From assembly GCF_018070045.1 (NCBI RefSeq), contig NZ_JAGPYK010000044.1, forward strand, positions 1 to 42,829: a stretch of DNA of 42,829 nucleotides, given 5' to 3'. Shown here piece after piece: positions 6,906-14,931 of this stretch (positions within the stretch are counted from its first letter, which is position 1; each line of letters begins with the position of its first letter). The notes beneath the pieces are model-generated. The model made no database searches, was not told the origin of the DNA, and saw nothing but the letters and a program-made list of their open reading frames with translations. The translations under genes and the position numbers were made by a program. The DNA comes from Micromonospora sp. U21. GTDB taxonomy: Bacteria > Actinomycetota > Actinomycetes > Mycobacteriales > Micromonosporaceae.

Positions 6906-7727
6906 TCAGACCTTGCGGTACCGGGACTGGAGGAAGCAGAAGAGGCCGAAGGCGGCGATGCCGAGGGCGACCAGGGTCAGCAGGAGCGTGCCGTACGACT
7001 GCTCGCGCAGCGTGTGCAGCGCGGCGTCCAACCCGCGGGCCTTCTCCGGGTCGTAGTTCACCGCCGCCACAATGATCAGCAGGCCGGCGATGCCGTACGC
7101 GACGCCCTTGGCGACGTACCCTGCGATGCCCAGCCGGCGGGCCAGCTTGCGGGTCCGGGGGCTCATCTCGCCGGTCTTCAGGTGCTTCTCGAACCGCTTG
7201 ACCAAGCCGTAGATCACCAGGCCCACACCGATCGCGGCGAGCACCAGCCCGGCCAGGCCGACCAGCCAGCGACCACCGCTGGAGGTCATCAGCTTGCCGG
7301 TCAACGCCTCCTGCTGGTCGGCGCTGTTCGACGCGGCGTCCCTGAAGACCTTGAACGCGGTCCAGGCGAAGTAGAGGTAGACGATGGTCCGGCCGGCCGA
7401 GGCGAGCCGCTCCACGACCCGCTCCCTGCCCCGCTCGGAGCGGTGCCCCACCGCCGCCTCCAGCGCCTGCCAGATCGCCATGGCGAGCAGGCCCACCGCG
7501 GTGGCGATGACCAGGAACTTGCCCAGCGGCTGGGCGGCGAGGGTCCGCAGGGCGCCGGACTGGTCGCCGTCGTCGGACGACGTCCCGAACGCGATCTGCA
7601 ACGCCAACCAGGCGAAGAGCAGGTGCACGATGCCGTAGCCGATGAAACCGGCCCGGGCGAGGAGTTCCAGCCACCGGCTGTCCGCCGTACGGGAGGCGGT
7701 GGCTTCGGCGCTACGGGTGAGTGACAT
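6906..7727 (-). CDS. DUF1206 multi-pass membrane protein
   Basis: 273 aa from the ATG at 7727. Three DUF1206 units, each a pair of helices beginning with a similar pattern: (LLARAGFIGYGIVHLLFAW, about residues 22-40), (LASAGRTIVYLYFAWTAFK, about 108-126) and (LGIAGYVAKGVAYGIAGLL, about 203-221), giving six membrane spans. The function of the family is unknown. In-frame extension upstream of 7727 loses the conserved pattern and is rejected. It lies between a lipoprotein gene and an MscS channel on the same strand, with gaps too large to prove an operon. Confidence 0.9.
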   Translation of the reverse strand: MSLTRSAEATASRTADSRWLELLARAGFIGYGIVHLLFAWLALQIAFGTSSDDGDQSGALRTLAAQPLGKFLVIATAVGLLAMAIWQALEAAVGHRSERGRERVVERLASAGRTIVYLYFAWTAFKVFRDAASNSADQQEALTGKLMTSSGGRWLVGLAGLVLAAIGVGLVIYGLVKRFEKHLKTGEMSPRTRKLARRLGIAGYVAKGVAYGIAGLLIIVAAVNYDPEKARGLDAALHTLREQSYGTLLLTLVALGIAAFGLFCFLQSRYRKV

Positions 7728-7786
7728 GGCGCCACAATCTCCGATTCCGGAGATCCCCAAACGTCGGCCACCGCCGCCCGCCCAGG

Positions 7787-8146
7787 TCAGTTGCCCGGGT
7801 TGCGCGAAACGCGGATCTTGACCTGCTGGTCGGTGACGCTGTCCAGGGTGACCGCGAAGCCACCGGCCTCGGTGGCCTGCTGCCCGGTGGTGAGGGTGAG
7901 CTGCTCCCCAGCGACCTCGACGGTCACCTGGTCGCCCTCGGCGCCGACCAGCTTGGCCTCGACGCCCAGGATGCTGGCGCTGGCGTCGACACCCCGCTCG
8001 AAGGTGACCGTGCAGGCGTCCAGCCCACAGTCGGTGGAGGCGCCCTGCGAACTGCAACCGGCAAGTACGGCGAGGCCAAGCGCCAGACCGGCGAACAGGC
8101 CGGCGGCGCGGCGGACGGTGGGAATGGTGGCGGGTCGTTTCGTCAC
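7787..8146 (-). CDS. small secreted lipoprotein
   Basis: 119 aa from the GTG at 8146, preceded by a GGCGAG ribosome-binding site. The signal peptide has a basic start (TKRPATIPTVRR), a hydrophobic core and a lipobox LAGC at about residues 27-30, so the mature protein is lipid-anchored on the outer membrane face. The mature part (about 90 aa, CGLDACTVTFERGVDASASIL onward) is rich in Val/Thr beta-strand sequence and has a Cys pair (CGLDAC). I know no named domain. A longer upstream frame would bury the signal peptide and is rejected. Confidence 0.8.
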   Translation of the reverse strand: MTKRPATIPTVRRAAGLFAGLALGLAVLAGCSSQGASTDCGLDACTVTFERGVDASASILGVEAKLVGAEGDQVTVEVAGEQLTLTTGQQATEAGGFAVTLDSVTDQQVKIRVSRNPGN

Positions 8147-8240
8147 CTCGCCAAGAGTACGAGACGACCGCGAGAACGCCGCCGGCCGGTGACCATCGGC
8201 ACGGGCCGCCCGGGCGCGCCGGCCCGGCACGGGCACCGGC

Positions 8241-8246
8241 TAGGGT
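8241..8246 (+). promoter_or_regulatory. -10 box of the PLP enzyme gene
   Basis: TAGGGT lies 7 nt before the ATG at 8254 and there is no ribosome-binding site, so the transcript is probably leaderless. Confidence 0.5.
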
Positions 8247-8253
8247 CCGGGAC

Positions 8254-9480
8254 ATGCCCTTCGACATCGCCCGCACCCGGGCCGCCTACCCCGCCCTGAC
8301 CGAGGGATTCGTCCACTTCGACGGGGCCGGCGGCACCCAGACCGCGGGCGGTGTTATCGACGCGGTCGCCGACGCCATGCGCAGCGCGGTCGGCAACCGC
8401 AGCGCCGCCTTCGTACCGGGTCGCCGGTCGTTGGAGCTGGTGGCCGCGGCCCGCTCGGCGGTGGCCGACCTGCTCGACGCCGACCCGGCCGGGGTGGTGC
8501 TGGGCCCGAGCGCCACCGCGCTGACGTACACCCTGGCCCGCACGCTCGGCGCGACCTGGCGTCCCGGCGACGAGGTGGTGGTGTCCCGGCTCGACCACGA
8601 CGCCAACGTGCGGCCGTGGGTGCAGGCGGCCGAGGCGGCCGGCGCGACGGTGCGCTGGGCCGAGGTCGACCCGCAGACCGGCGAGCTGCCCGCCGGCCAG
8701 TACGCCGAACTGGTCGGCGAGCGCACCCGGATGGTCGCGGTGACCGCCGGCAGCAACGCCATCGGCACCGTGCCGGACGTGCCGGCGATCGCGAAGACCG
8801 CGCACGCCGTCGGCGCGCTGGTCTGCGTCGACGGGGTGCACTCGGTGCCGCACGGGCCGACCGACCTGGCCTCGCTCGGCGCCGACGTGCTGGTCACCAG
8901 CGCCTACAAGTGGTCCGGACCGCACCTGGCGGCGATGGTCGCCGACCCGTCCCGGTGGGCGGCGCTGCGCCCGGCGAAGCTGGTGCCCTCCTCCGACGCG
9001 GTGCCGGACCGGTTCGAGTACGGCACTCCCAGCTTCCCGCTGCTGGCCGGCGTTGCCGCCGCGGTGGACCACCTGGCCGGGCTGGACCCGGAGGCCGTGG
9101 GCGACCGGCGGGCGCGGCTGCGGGCCGGGCTGGCCGCCGCCCAGGCGCACGAGGAGGCACTGCTGGACCGGCTGCTCGCCGGGCTGGCCGAGCGGCCCGC
9201 GGTCACCGTCTACGGCTCCCCGGCCCGGCGCTGCCCGACGGTCTCCTTCCGGGTCGCCGGGATGTCGCCGACGGCCACCCAGGAGGCGCTGGGCGCTGCG
9301 GGATGCTGCCTCTCCGCCGGCGACTACTACGCCTACGAGTACTTCCAGATGATGGGCCTGCGGGACAGCGGCGGCGCGGTCCGGGCCAGCATCTACCACT
9401 ACAACACGGCGGACGAGGTGGACCGGTTGCTCGCCGAACTGGATGTGCTGGTCGACGGCGCGGGGAGAATGGACCGGTGA
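8254..9480 (+). CDS. cysteine-desulfurase-like class V aminotransferase
   Basis: 408-aa PLP enzyme. The Schiff-base lysine is in TSAYKWSGPH (about residue 219), the PLP aspartate in VCVDGVHSVPHG, and GPSATALTY forms the phosphate pocket. It matches the group of cysteine desulfurase-like proteins of about 400 aa (TIGR01976 type) rather than IscS/SufS: the mobile catalytic-loop cysteine is not in its usual place, although a CC pair occurs in AAGCCLSAGDYY (about residue 350). The true reaction is unknown. Its stop overlaps the GTG of the following GNAT gene by 4 bases, suggesting coupled translation. Confidence 0.88.
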   Translation: MPFDIARTRAAYPALTEGFVHFDGAGGTQTAGGVIDAVADAMRSAVGNRSAAFVPGRRSLELVAAARSAVADLLDADPAGVVLGPSATALTYTLARTLGATWRPGDEVVVSRLDHDANVRPWVQAAEAAGATVRWAEVDPQTGELPAGQYAELVGERTRMVAVTAGSNAIGTVPDVPAIAKTAHAVGALVCVDGVHSVPHGPTDLASLGADVLVTSAYKWSGPHLAAMVADPSRWAALRPAKLVPSSDAVPDRFEYGTPSFPLLAGVAAAVDHLAGLDPEAVGDRRARLRAGLAAAQAHEEALLDRLLAGLAERPAVTVYGSPARRCPTVSFRVAGMSPTATQEALGAAGCCLSAGDYYAYEYFQMMGLRDSGGAVRASIYHYNTADEVDRLLAELDVLVDGAGRMDR

Positions 9481-9764
9481 GCAACCTGGTCGAGGACAAC
9501 CCTGCCAAGCACCGTTTCGAGATCCTGGTCGACGACGCGCTGGCCGGCTTCACCGCGTACCTGCTCCGTGGCGACGTGCTGGTCTTCACCCACACCGAGG
9601 TGGACGCTCGCTTCCAGAACATGGGCGTGGGCGGGGCGCTGATCCGCGGCACCCTGGACCAGGTGCGGGCCCGTGGCGGCAGGGTGGTGCCGCAGTGCCC
9701 GTTCATGGCGGCCTACATCGACAAGCACCCCGAGTACGCCGACCTGGTCGCCGTGTACCCGTAA
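9477..9764 (+). CDS. small GNAT-like N-acetyltransferase (PF14542 type)
   Basis: 95 aa from the GTG at 9477 (VSNLVEDNPAKHRFEI). It has the reduced YjdJ-like GNAT fold: a beta region with AGFTAYLLRGDVLVFTHTEV, then the acetyl-CoA loop FQNMGVGGALIRGTL (about residues 41-55), and the family ending CPFMAAYIDKHPEYADLV. The start is set by the GTGA overlap with the preceding PLP enzyme gene. Larger frames through this region belong to the out-of-frame shadow of that gene. Substrate unknown. Confidence 0.9.
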   Translation: MSNLVEDNPAKHRFEILVDDALAGFTAYLLRGDVLVFTHTEVDARFQNMGVGGALIRGTLDQVRARGGRVVPQCPFMAAYIDKHPEYADLVAVYP

Positions 9765-9776
9765 CGCCCCGTCGGG

Positions 9777-11267
9777 TCAGCGGGCGCCGGTCAGCACCTC
9801 GGCGGCGGCCCGTCCGCTGGCCCGGGTGGCGCCGTGGGTGGCCAGGTGCACCTCGCCGGTGACCAGCTCGGGCACACCCAGCTCGACCACGACCGCGTCC
9901 GGCCGGGCGGCCAGCGCCCGCTGCACCGCGGCGCGCATCCAGTCGTGCCGGTGCAGGTCGCGGACCACCAGCACCAGGGGGCGGCCCTCTGCTCCGGCGC
10001 CCGGATCAGCCGGCACGTCGGGCTCGGCGTAGCGGACCGTGCTCGTGCCGGGCAGCAGCTCGCCCAGCGGCGCCCCGATCCCCCACGGCGTCTCCGCGCC
10101 GATGGCGATGTTGCGCGGCGGGTCGAACTCGACCACGTGCGCCGCGCGGGTCAGCGGCAGCGCGGTCCTGCCGGCATCCGCGGCGGTGACCCGGATGGCG
10201 CGGCGGGCGGCGACCAGCCCGACATCGGCGGCGTCGCGCGCCGCGGCCGAGCGGGCGGTGCGGGCGGCCACGGTCCAGGCGGCGAGCTGACCGACCCGCT
10301 TGGCCGCCTCGGCGAGGCGTTCCTCGGGCAGCTCACCGGAGACGACCGCGGCCACGATGGCGTCGCGCAGCTCCCGGGCCGCCTGCTCGTCGGCCCGTTC
10401 GCCGCCGATGCAGATCGCGTCGGCCCCGGCGGCGAGCGCGCGGACCGTCGCACCGGCGAAGCCGTACCGGTCGGCGACCGCGCGCATCTCCACCGCGTCG
10501 GTCACCACCACGCCGGAGAAGCCCAGCTCGTCGCGGAGCAGGCCGCCCAGGATGCGCGGGCTCAGCGTGGCCGGCAGCTGCGGGTCCAGGGCGGGCACCA
10601 GCAGGTGGCCGGTCATCACGGCCTGCACCCCGGCCGCCACGGCGGCCCGGAACGGGGCCAGCTCGCAGGCGTCCAGCCGGTCCCGGTCGGCGGTGATCCG
10701 CGGCAGGTCGTGGTGTGAGTCGATCCGGGTGTCGCCGTGCCCGGGGAAGTGCTTGGCGCAGGCGGCGACACCGCCGGCCTGGAGCCCGCGTACCCAGGCG
10801 GCGGTGTGCCGCGCGACCAGAGCCGGGTCGGCCCCGAACGAGCGGACTCCGATCACCGGGTTGGCCGGGTTGGAGTTGACGTCGGCGTCCGGTGCGTAGT
10901 CGAGGGTGATCCCGGCGGCCGCCAGCTCGACGCCGAGGTCCCGGGCGACCGCCTCGGTGAGCTCCGGATCGTCGACCGCGCCGAGGGCGTAGTTGCCGGG
11001 CCGGGAGCTGCCGTGGACCGACTCGATCCGGGTGACGTCGCCGGCCTCCTCGTCGATCGCCACGATGACGTCGGCCCGTTCGGCGCGCAGGGTCGCGGTG
11101 AGCGCCGCCACCTGGTCGGGGTCGACGACGTTGCGGGCGAAGAGCACCACCGAGCCGAGGCCCTCGCCGAGCCAGCGGCACACCCACGGTGGCGGGGTGG
11201 TGCCGACGAAGCCCGGTTGCAGGACGGCGGCGGCCAGCGCCGGGAGGTGCCCGGTGGGCGCGGTCAC
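9777..11267 (-). CDS. glycoside hydrolase family 3, NagZ-like beta-N-acetylhexosaminidase
   Basis: 496 aa from the GTG at 11267. The N-terminal TIM barrel (about residues 1-330) has the NagZ hallmark KHFPGHGDT-x-x-DSHH-x-LP, which supplies the catalytic His/Asp dyad, and the nucleophile Asp in VVVTDAVEM. The C-terminal 150 residues form a GH3-C-like domain. It should cleave beta-N-acetylglucosamine from muropeptides or other glycans during wall recycling. There is no signal peptide, so it probably acts in the cytoplasm. A very short frame upstream overlaps its start by 4 bases (next entry). Confidence 0.9.
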   Translation of the reverse strand: MTAPTGHLPALAAAVLQPGFVGTTPPPWVCRWLGEGLGSVVLFARNVVDPDQVAALTATLRAERADVIVAIDEEAGDVTRIESVHGSSRPGNYALGAVDDPELTEAVARDLGVELAAAGITLDYAPDADVNSNPANPVIGVRSFGADPALVARHTAAWVRGLQAGGVAACAKHFPGHGDTRIDSHHDLPRITADRDRLDACELAPFRAAVAAGVQAVMTGHLLVPALDPQLPATLSPRILGGLLRDELGFSGVVVTDAVEMRAVADRYGFAGATVRALAAGADAICIGGERADEQAARELRDAIVAAVVSGELPEERLAEAAKRVGQLAAWTVAARTARSAAARDAADVGLVAARRAIRVTAADAGRTALPLTRAAHVVEFDPPRNIAIGAETPWGIGAPLGELLPGTSTVRYAEPDVPADPGAGAEGRPLVLVVRDLHRHDWMRAAVQRALAARPDAVVVELGVPELVTGEVHLATHGATRASGRAAAEVLTGAR

Positions 11268-11344
11268 GCCGCCCCCTCGTGGCGGTCGGCGTCGGTCCCC
11301 GGTGCCGGCGCGCCCACGCCGACCCGCTGGTTGCGCTCGCTCAT
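11264..11344 (-). CDS. possible 26-residue peptide coupled to the NagZ-like gene
   Basis: An ATG at 11344 opens a 26-codon frame (MSERNQRVGVGAPAPG..., ending HEGAA) whose TGA overlaps the NagZ GTG as GTGA; an alternative ATG at 11362 lies in the same frame. The overlap is the same type used by real gene pairs in this window, so the frame may act as a translation-coupling leader. It is too short for codon statistics and I know no homologue. Confidence 0.3.
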   Translation of the reverse strand: MSERNQRVGVGAPAPGTDADRHEGAA

Positions 11345-11484
11345 GCGGTCCCCGTACCCCATCTCTCGCGCGCCCTCGGCGCACCGCCACCGGCAGGCGG
11401 TGCTGCCATGGTCACACTGGGCGATTCAATAGTCAATAAACCTTACAGTTGCCGGACGGCACGGTCCCCGGGGAGAGTGCGGGG

Positions 11485-11610
11485 ATGGACCCCGCCCTGC
11501 TGGCCGACGCGACGAGCCCGGCCGACATCCCCGGCGTACGCCTGCTCGGCCTGGTGGTCGGCGCCCTGCTGCTGCTCGCCGCGATCCGGGCGATGTTCGG
11601 CCGGCGCTGA
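11485..11610 (+). CDS. 41-residue single-helix membrane protein
   Basis: MDPALLADATSPADIPGVRL is followed by one hydrophobic helix (about residues 20-36, LLGLVVGALLLLAAI) and a basic end RAMFGRR. A purine-rich GGGAGAGTGCGGGG precedes the ATG. The composition (N-terminal acidic, one span, basic tail) points to an inner-membrane peptide with its N-terminus outside. The flanking segment 11421-11450 is unusually AT-rich and may carry its promoter. Function unknown. Confidence 0.55.
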   Translation: MDPALLADATSPADIPGVRLLGLVVGALLLLAAIRAMFGRR

Positions 11611-11703
11611 GCGACCGCCCGGTCGAGCACCCGGCCCGGGTGTGGCCGGCCGTCACCGGGGTACGGCTTCCCCATCAGCGGGCACGCGCGCCGAGGGGGC
11701 ACG

Positions 11704-12654
11704 ATGAGGATCGGTTACTTTCTGTCCAGTGAGGAATTCACGCCGGCTGAGCTCCTGGAACAGGCGCGCGGTGCCGAGCGGGCCGGCTTCGAGGCGCTGT
11801 GGATCTCCGACCACTACCACCCGTGGACGGACGCGCAGGGGCAGAGCCCGTTCGTCTGGTCCATGATCGGCGCGCTCAGTCAGGTCTGTTCGCTGCCGGT
11901 GACCACCGCGGTGACCTGCCCAACCGTGCGGATCCACCCGGCCGTGATCGCCCAGGCGGCGGCGACCAGCGCGGTGCTGCACGGCGGCCGGTTCGTGCTC
12001 GGCGTCGGCAGCGGCGAGGCCCTCAACGAGCACATCTTCGGCGACGCCTGGCCGCAGACCGACGTCCGGCTGGAGATGCTGGAAGAGGCCGTCGAGGTGC
12101 TGCGGAAACTGTGGACGGGCGACTTCGTCAACCATCACGGGAAGCACTACACCGTCGAGCACGCCCGGATCTACACGCTGCCCGACACTCCCCCGCCGAT
12201 CTACGTCTCCGGCTTCGGCCCGAAGTCCATCGACCTGGCCGCCCGGATCGGCGACGGCTACGTGAATACCAGTCCCGACGCCGAGGTGGTCCGGCGCTTC
12301 CGGGAGAACGGCGGCGGCGACAAGCCGTGCCAGGCCGGCTTCAAGGCGGCGTACGCGGCCAGCGAGGACGAGGGCATGCGGATCGCGTACGAGCGCTGGC
12401 CCAACGCCGGGGTGCCGGGTGAGCTGTCCCAGGTGCTTCCGTCGCCGCGTCACTTCGAGCAGGCCGCCGAGCTGGTCAAGCCGGAGATGATGAAGGAGGC
12501 GTTCGTCTGCGGCAACAGTGCCGGCGCGCACCTGGAGATGATCGACAAGTACGCCAAGGCCGGCTTCGACGAGCTGTACGTGGCGAACGTCGGCCCGCAT
12601 CACCAGGGTCTGTTCGACCTCTACCAGCGCGAGGTCCTGCCCCGCCTGCGCTGA
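11704..12654 (+). CDS. F420-dependent LLM-class oxidoreductase, glucose-6-phosphate-dehydrogenase-related
   Basis: 316-aa luciferase-like TIM-barrel enzyme of the G6PDH-related F420 family (TIGR03557 type). Landmarks are MRIGYFLSSEEF at the start, AERAGFEALWISDHYHPW (the coenzyme-binding region, about residues 28-45), TCPTVRIHPAVIAQAAA, and LGVGSGEALNEHIFGD (about residues 100-115). It would transfer hydride between coenzyme F420 and an organic substrate; whether that is glucose 6-phosphate is doubtful because this group is broader than Fgd1. The gene lies 50 bp upstream of possible recQ control sequence and may share its transcript. It implies that the organism makes F420. Confidence 0.93.
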   Translation: MRIGYFLSSEEFTPAELLEQARGAERAGFEALWISDHYHPWTDAQGQSPFVWSMIGALSQVCSLPVTTAVTCPTVRIHPAVIAQAAATSAVLHGGRFVLGVGSGEALNEHIFGDAWPQTDVRLEMLEEAVEVLRKLWTGDFVNHHGKHYTVEHARIYTLPDTPPPIYVSGFGPKSIDLAARIGDGYVNTSPDAEVVRRFRENGGGDKPCQAGFKAAYAASEDEGMRIAYERWPNAGVPGELSQVLPSPRHFEQAAELVKPEMMKEAFVCGNSAGAHLEMIDKYAKAGFDELYVANVGPHHQGLFDLYQREVLPRLR

Positions 12655-12728
12655 GCGGGCGGCGGTTGACGACCGCCACGGCCAGGGACGGTTTCGGCGG
12701 TGATCGGCTCGGGTACCTCCGGCCCTCG

Positions 12729-14360
12729 ATGAAACTGTCCACGCACTCGATGACGTTGCGCCGCGCGGCGCGGAGCCTCTTCGGCTGGAGCGCGCTGCGG
12801 CCCAACCAGCTGGCCGCCATGCGCGCGGTGATGAAGCGACGGGACGCCCTGGTGGTGCTGCCCACCGGCGCCGGCAAGTCGGCCATCTACCAGATCCCGG
12901 CCAGCCTGATCCCCGGCCCGACCGTGGTGATCTCGCCGCTGCTGGCCCTCCAGCAGGACCAGATCGCGGCCCTCAACGAACGCCAACGCCCGGAGCTGCG
13001 GGCGGTGCGGATCAGCTCGAACGAGACGCCAACCCAGCAGGCCGAGGCGATCACCGAGATTCGCGAGGGTCGGGCGGAGTTCCTGTTCATCACGCCGGAG
13101 CAGCTGAGCAACCCCGACCGCATGGCCGAGGTCGCCTCGCTCAGGCCGGCGCTGGTGGCGATCGACGAGGCGCACTGCATCTCGGCCTGGGGGCACGACT
13201 TCCGTCCCGACTACCTGGCGCTCGGCCACCTGATCGAGGGCATCGGCCGGCCGCCGGTGGTCGCGCTGACCGCCACCGCGTCCCCGCCGGTACGCGACGA
13301 CATCATCTCCCGGCTGCGGCTGCGCAAGCCGGAGGTGGTGGTCTCCGGGCTGGACCGGCCCAACCTGTTCCTGGAGGTGGCGCACTGCCCCACCGAGGAC
13401 TACCGGTGGCGGCGCCTCGTCGCGCTGCTGCGCGACGACGAGCGGCCGGGAATCATCTACGTGCCGACCCGCCGCTCCGCCGAGGAGCTGTCCACCCGGT
13501 TGACCGACGCCGGTTTCCCGGCGCAGTGCTACCACGGCGGGATGTCGGCCGGTGCGCGTGCCGAGCTGCACGAGGCTTTCCTCGCCGACCAGGTGCCGAT
13601 CATGGTGGCCACCTCGGCGTTCGGGATGGGCATCGACAAGCCGGACATCGCCTGGGTGGTGCACATGGCGCTGCCCGACTCGCCGGACAGCTACTTCCAG
13701 GAGATCGGTAGGGCCGGCCGCGACGGGCAACCGGCCCGGGTCCTGCTGCTCTGGCAGGCCGAGGATGTGGGCCTGCAACGGTTCTTCAGCGGTGGCCTGC
13801 CGGACGAGACCGAGCTGCGCGACCTGGCGGCGCTGCTGCGCCGCAGGCCGGCCACCAAGACCGAGCTGCGCGAGGCCACCGGCCTCGGGCCACGCAAGCT
13901 CGGCCAGTACCTCTCCCTGCTGGAGCAGGTCGGTGCCGCCGCGCCGCGCGCCCGGCAGCGCATCGGCGCTTCCCGCTACGCCCCGACGCCGGTGGACGCC
14001 GCCGCGGCGGCGCTGGCCGAGGCGGGACGCCAGCAGACCGTGACCCGGTCGCGGACCGACATGATGCGGGCCTTCGCCGAGACCACCGCCTGCCGTGGGC
14101 AGACCCTGCTGGCCTACTTCGGCGAGCAGATGACCGAGGTCTGCGGGCACTGCGACAACTGCCATTCCGGCACCAGCGTCGCCGACGACGGCGCGGTCGG
14201 GCCGTTCGCGGTGCACAGCCAGGTGCGCCATCCGGAGTGGGGGCACGGCCTGGTGCTCGGGTACGAGGAGGACAAGATGACGGTTCTGTTCGACGAGGTG
14301 GGGTACAAGACGCTGTCCGTGCGCGTGGTGTCCGAACAGGGCCTGCTGACGCTGGACTAG
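12729..14360 (+). CDS. RecQ-family ATP-dependent DNA helicase with a C-terminal Tudor-like extension
   Basis: 543 aa, superfamily 2 helicase that unwinds 3'-tailed DNA in repair. Motif 0 (SALRPNQ), Walker A (PTGAGKS, residues 45-51), DEAH (146-149, in IDEAHCISAWGHDFRPDY), ALTATA, motif V/VI (ATSAFGMGIDKPD, QEIGRAGRDG) are all present. The zinc cluster has C455, C472, C475 and C478. There is no HRDC domain: residues 481-543 resemble the small beta-barrel found at PcrA/UvrD C-termini (VRHPEWGHGLVLGYEEDKMTVLFD is its pattern H-x-x-x-G-x-G-x-V). The ATG at 12729 is my choice; the alternatives at 12666 (TTG) and 12750 are possible since no site has a good ribosome-binding sequence. Confidence 0.93.
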   Translation: MKLSTHSMTLRRAARSLFGWSALRPNQLAAMRAVMKRRDALVVLPTGAGKSAIYQIPASLIPGPTVVISPLLALQQDQIAALNERQRPELRAVRISSNETPTQQAEAITEIREGRAEFLFITPEQLSNPDRMAEVASLRPALVAIDEAHCISAWGHDFRPDYLALGHLIEGIGRPPVVALTATASPPVRDDIISRLRLRKPEVVVSGLDRPNLFLEVAHCPTEDYRWRRLVALLRDDERPGIIYVPTRRSAEELSTRLTDAGFPAQCYHGGMSAGARAELHEAFLADQVPIMVATSAFGMGIDKPDIAWVVHMALPDSPDSYFQEIGRAGRDGQPARVLLLWQAEDVGLQRFFSGGLPDETELRDLAALLRRRPATKTELREATGLGPRKLGQYLSLLEQVGAAAPRARQRIGASRYAPTPVDAAAAALAEAGRQQTVTRSRTDMMRAFAETTACRGQTLLAYFGEQMTEVCGHCDNCHSGTSVADDGAVGPFAVHSQVRHPEWGHGLVLGYEEDKMTVLFDEVGYKTLSVRVVSEQGLLTLD

Positions 14361-14363
14361 CCT
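14358..14363 (+). promoter_or_regulatory. candidate -10 box for the gene at 14428
   Basis: TAGCCT overlaps the recQ stop codon and would give a leader of roughly 58 nt. It matches the TAGGCT-like boxes seen before other genes in this window. Confidence 0.3.
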
Positions 14364-14427
14364 GAGCCGGGCACCGGCGCGGGGCCCACCGATTGACCAA
14401 GCAGAGCAGGGCGGAAGGGGCGTTGCC

Positions 14428-14931
14428 GTGATCGAGCAGCCGGCGTACACCGGTTTCGGTTTCTCCGACGAGGAGTGGGGGCTGCTGGTCGGCCTGCCAC
14501 AGTCGGTATTGACCGCCGCGAGCGCCGCCGAGTCCGACGGCACCCGCCGGACCATGGCGGAGAACGCGGCCGGGTTGGAGACCATCGCCGCCGGCCGGGA
14601 GTCGGCCAGCCCGCTGGTCGCCGCCGTGGCCGGCGAGGTCGTGACCCGGGTCGGCGACCCGGAGACCGGCGAGGAGCTGCCGGTCATCGCGCCGGCCGAC
14701 CCCCGGGCGATGATCGACGACGTGCTGGTGCGGGCCGCCGAGGCCGCCGCGCTGCTGGCCGCCCGGGCCGACGAGGGTGCGGCCGGCGCGTACAAGCACT
14801 GGCTGGTGAAGATCGCCGAGCAGGTGGTCGGCGCCGCCTCCAGCGGCGGGCTGCTGGGGGTGGGCGGTGAGTCGGTCAGTGACTCCGAGCGGCGCTTCCG
14901 TGACCGCCTCGCACACGTGCTCAACGACTGA
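14428..14931 (+). CDS. conserved protein of unknown function
   Basis: 167 aa from GTG, with GCGGAAGGGG as ribosome-binding site 8 nt upstream. It opens with GFSDEEWGLLVGLPQSVLTAA and continues as a mainly helical, Ala-rich protein with no membrane span or signal peptide. A Gly/Ser-rich stretch (ASSGGLLGVGGESVS, about residues 138-152) separates a short C-terminal helix ending RLAHVLND. It looks like the tellurite-resistance-type or unknown helical proteins of actinobacteria, but I cannot assign a family. Its 3' end overlaps the converging MFS gene by 11 bases. Confidence 0.75.
   Translation: MIEQPAYTGFGFSDEEWGLLVGLPQSVLTAASAAESDGTRRTMAENAAGLETIAAGRESASPLVAAVAGEVVTRVGDPETGEELPVIAPADPRAMIDDVLVRAAEAAALLAARADEGAAGAYKHWLVKIAEQVVGAASSGGLLGVGGESVSDSERRFRDRLAHVLND

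Noticed and set aside
12621..14924. Very long open frame on the minus strand opposite recQ and the gene at 14428
   Set aside because: It has no family motifs, is Arg/His/Gly-rich as expected from the complement of a high-GC gene, and spans two clearly real plus-strand genes.
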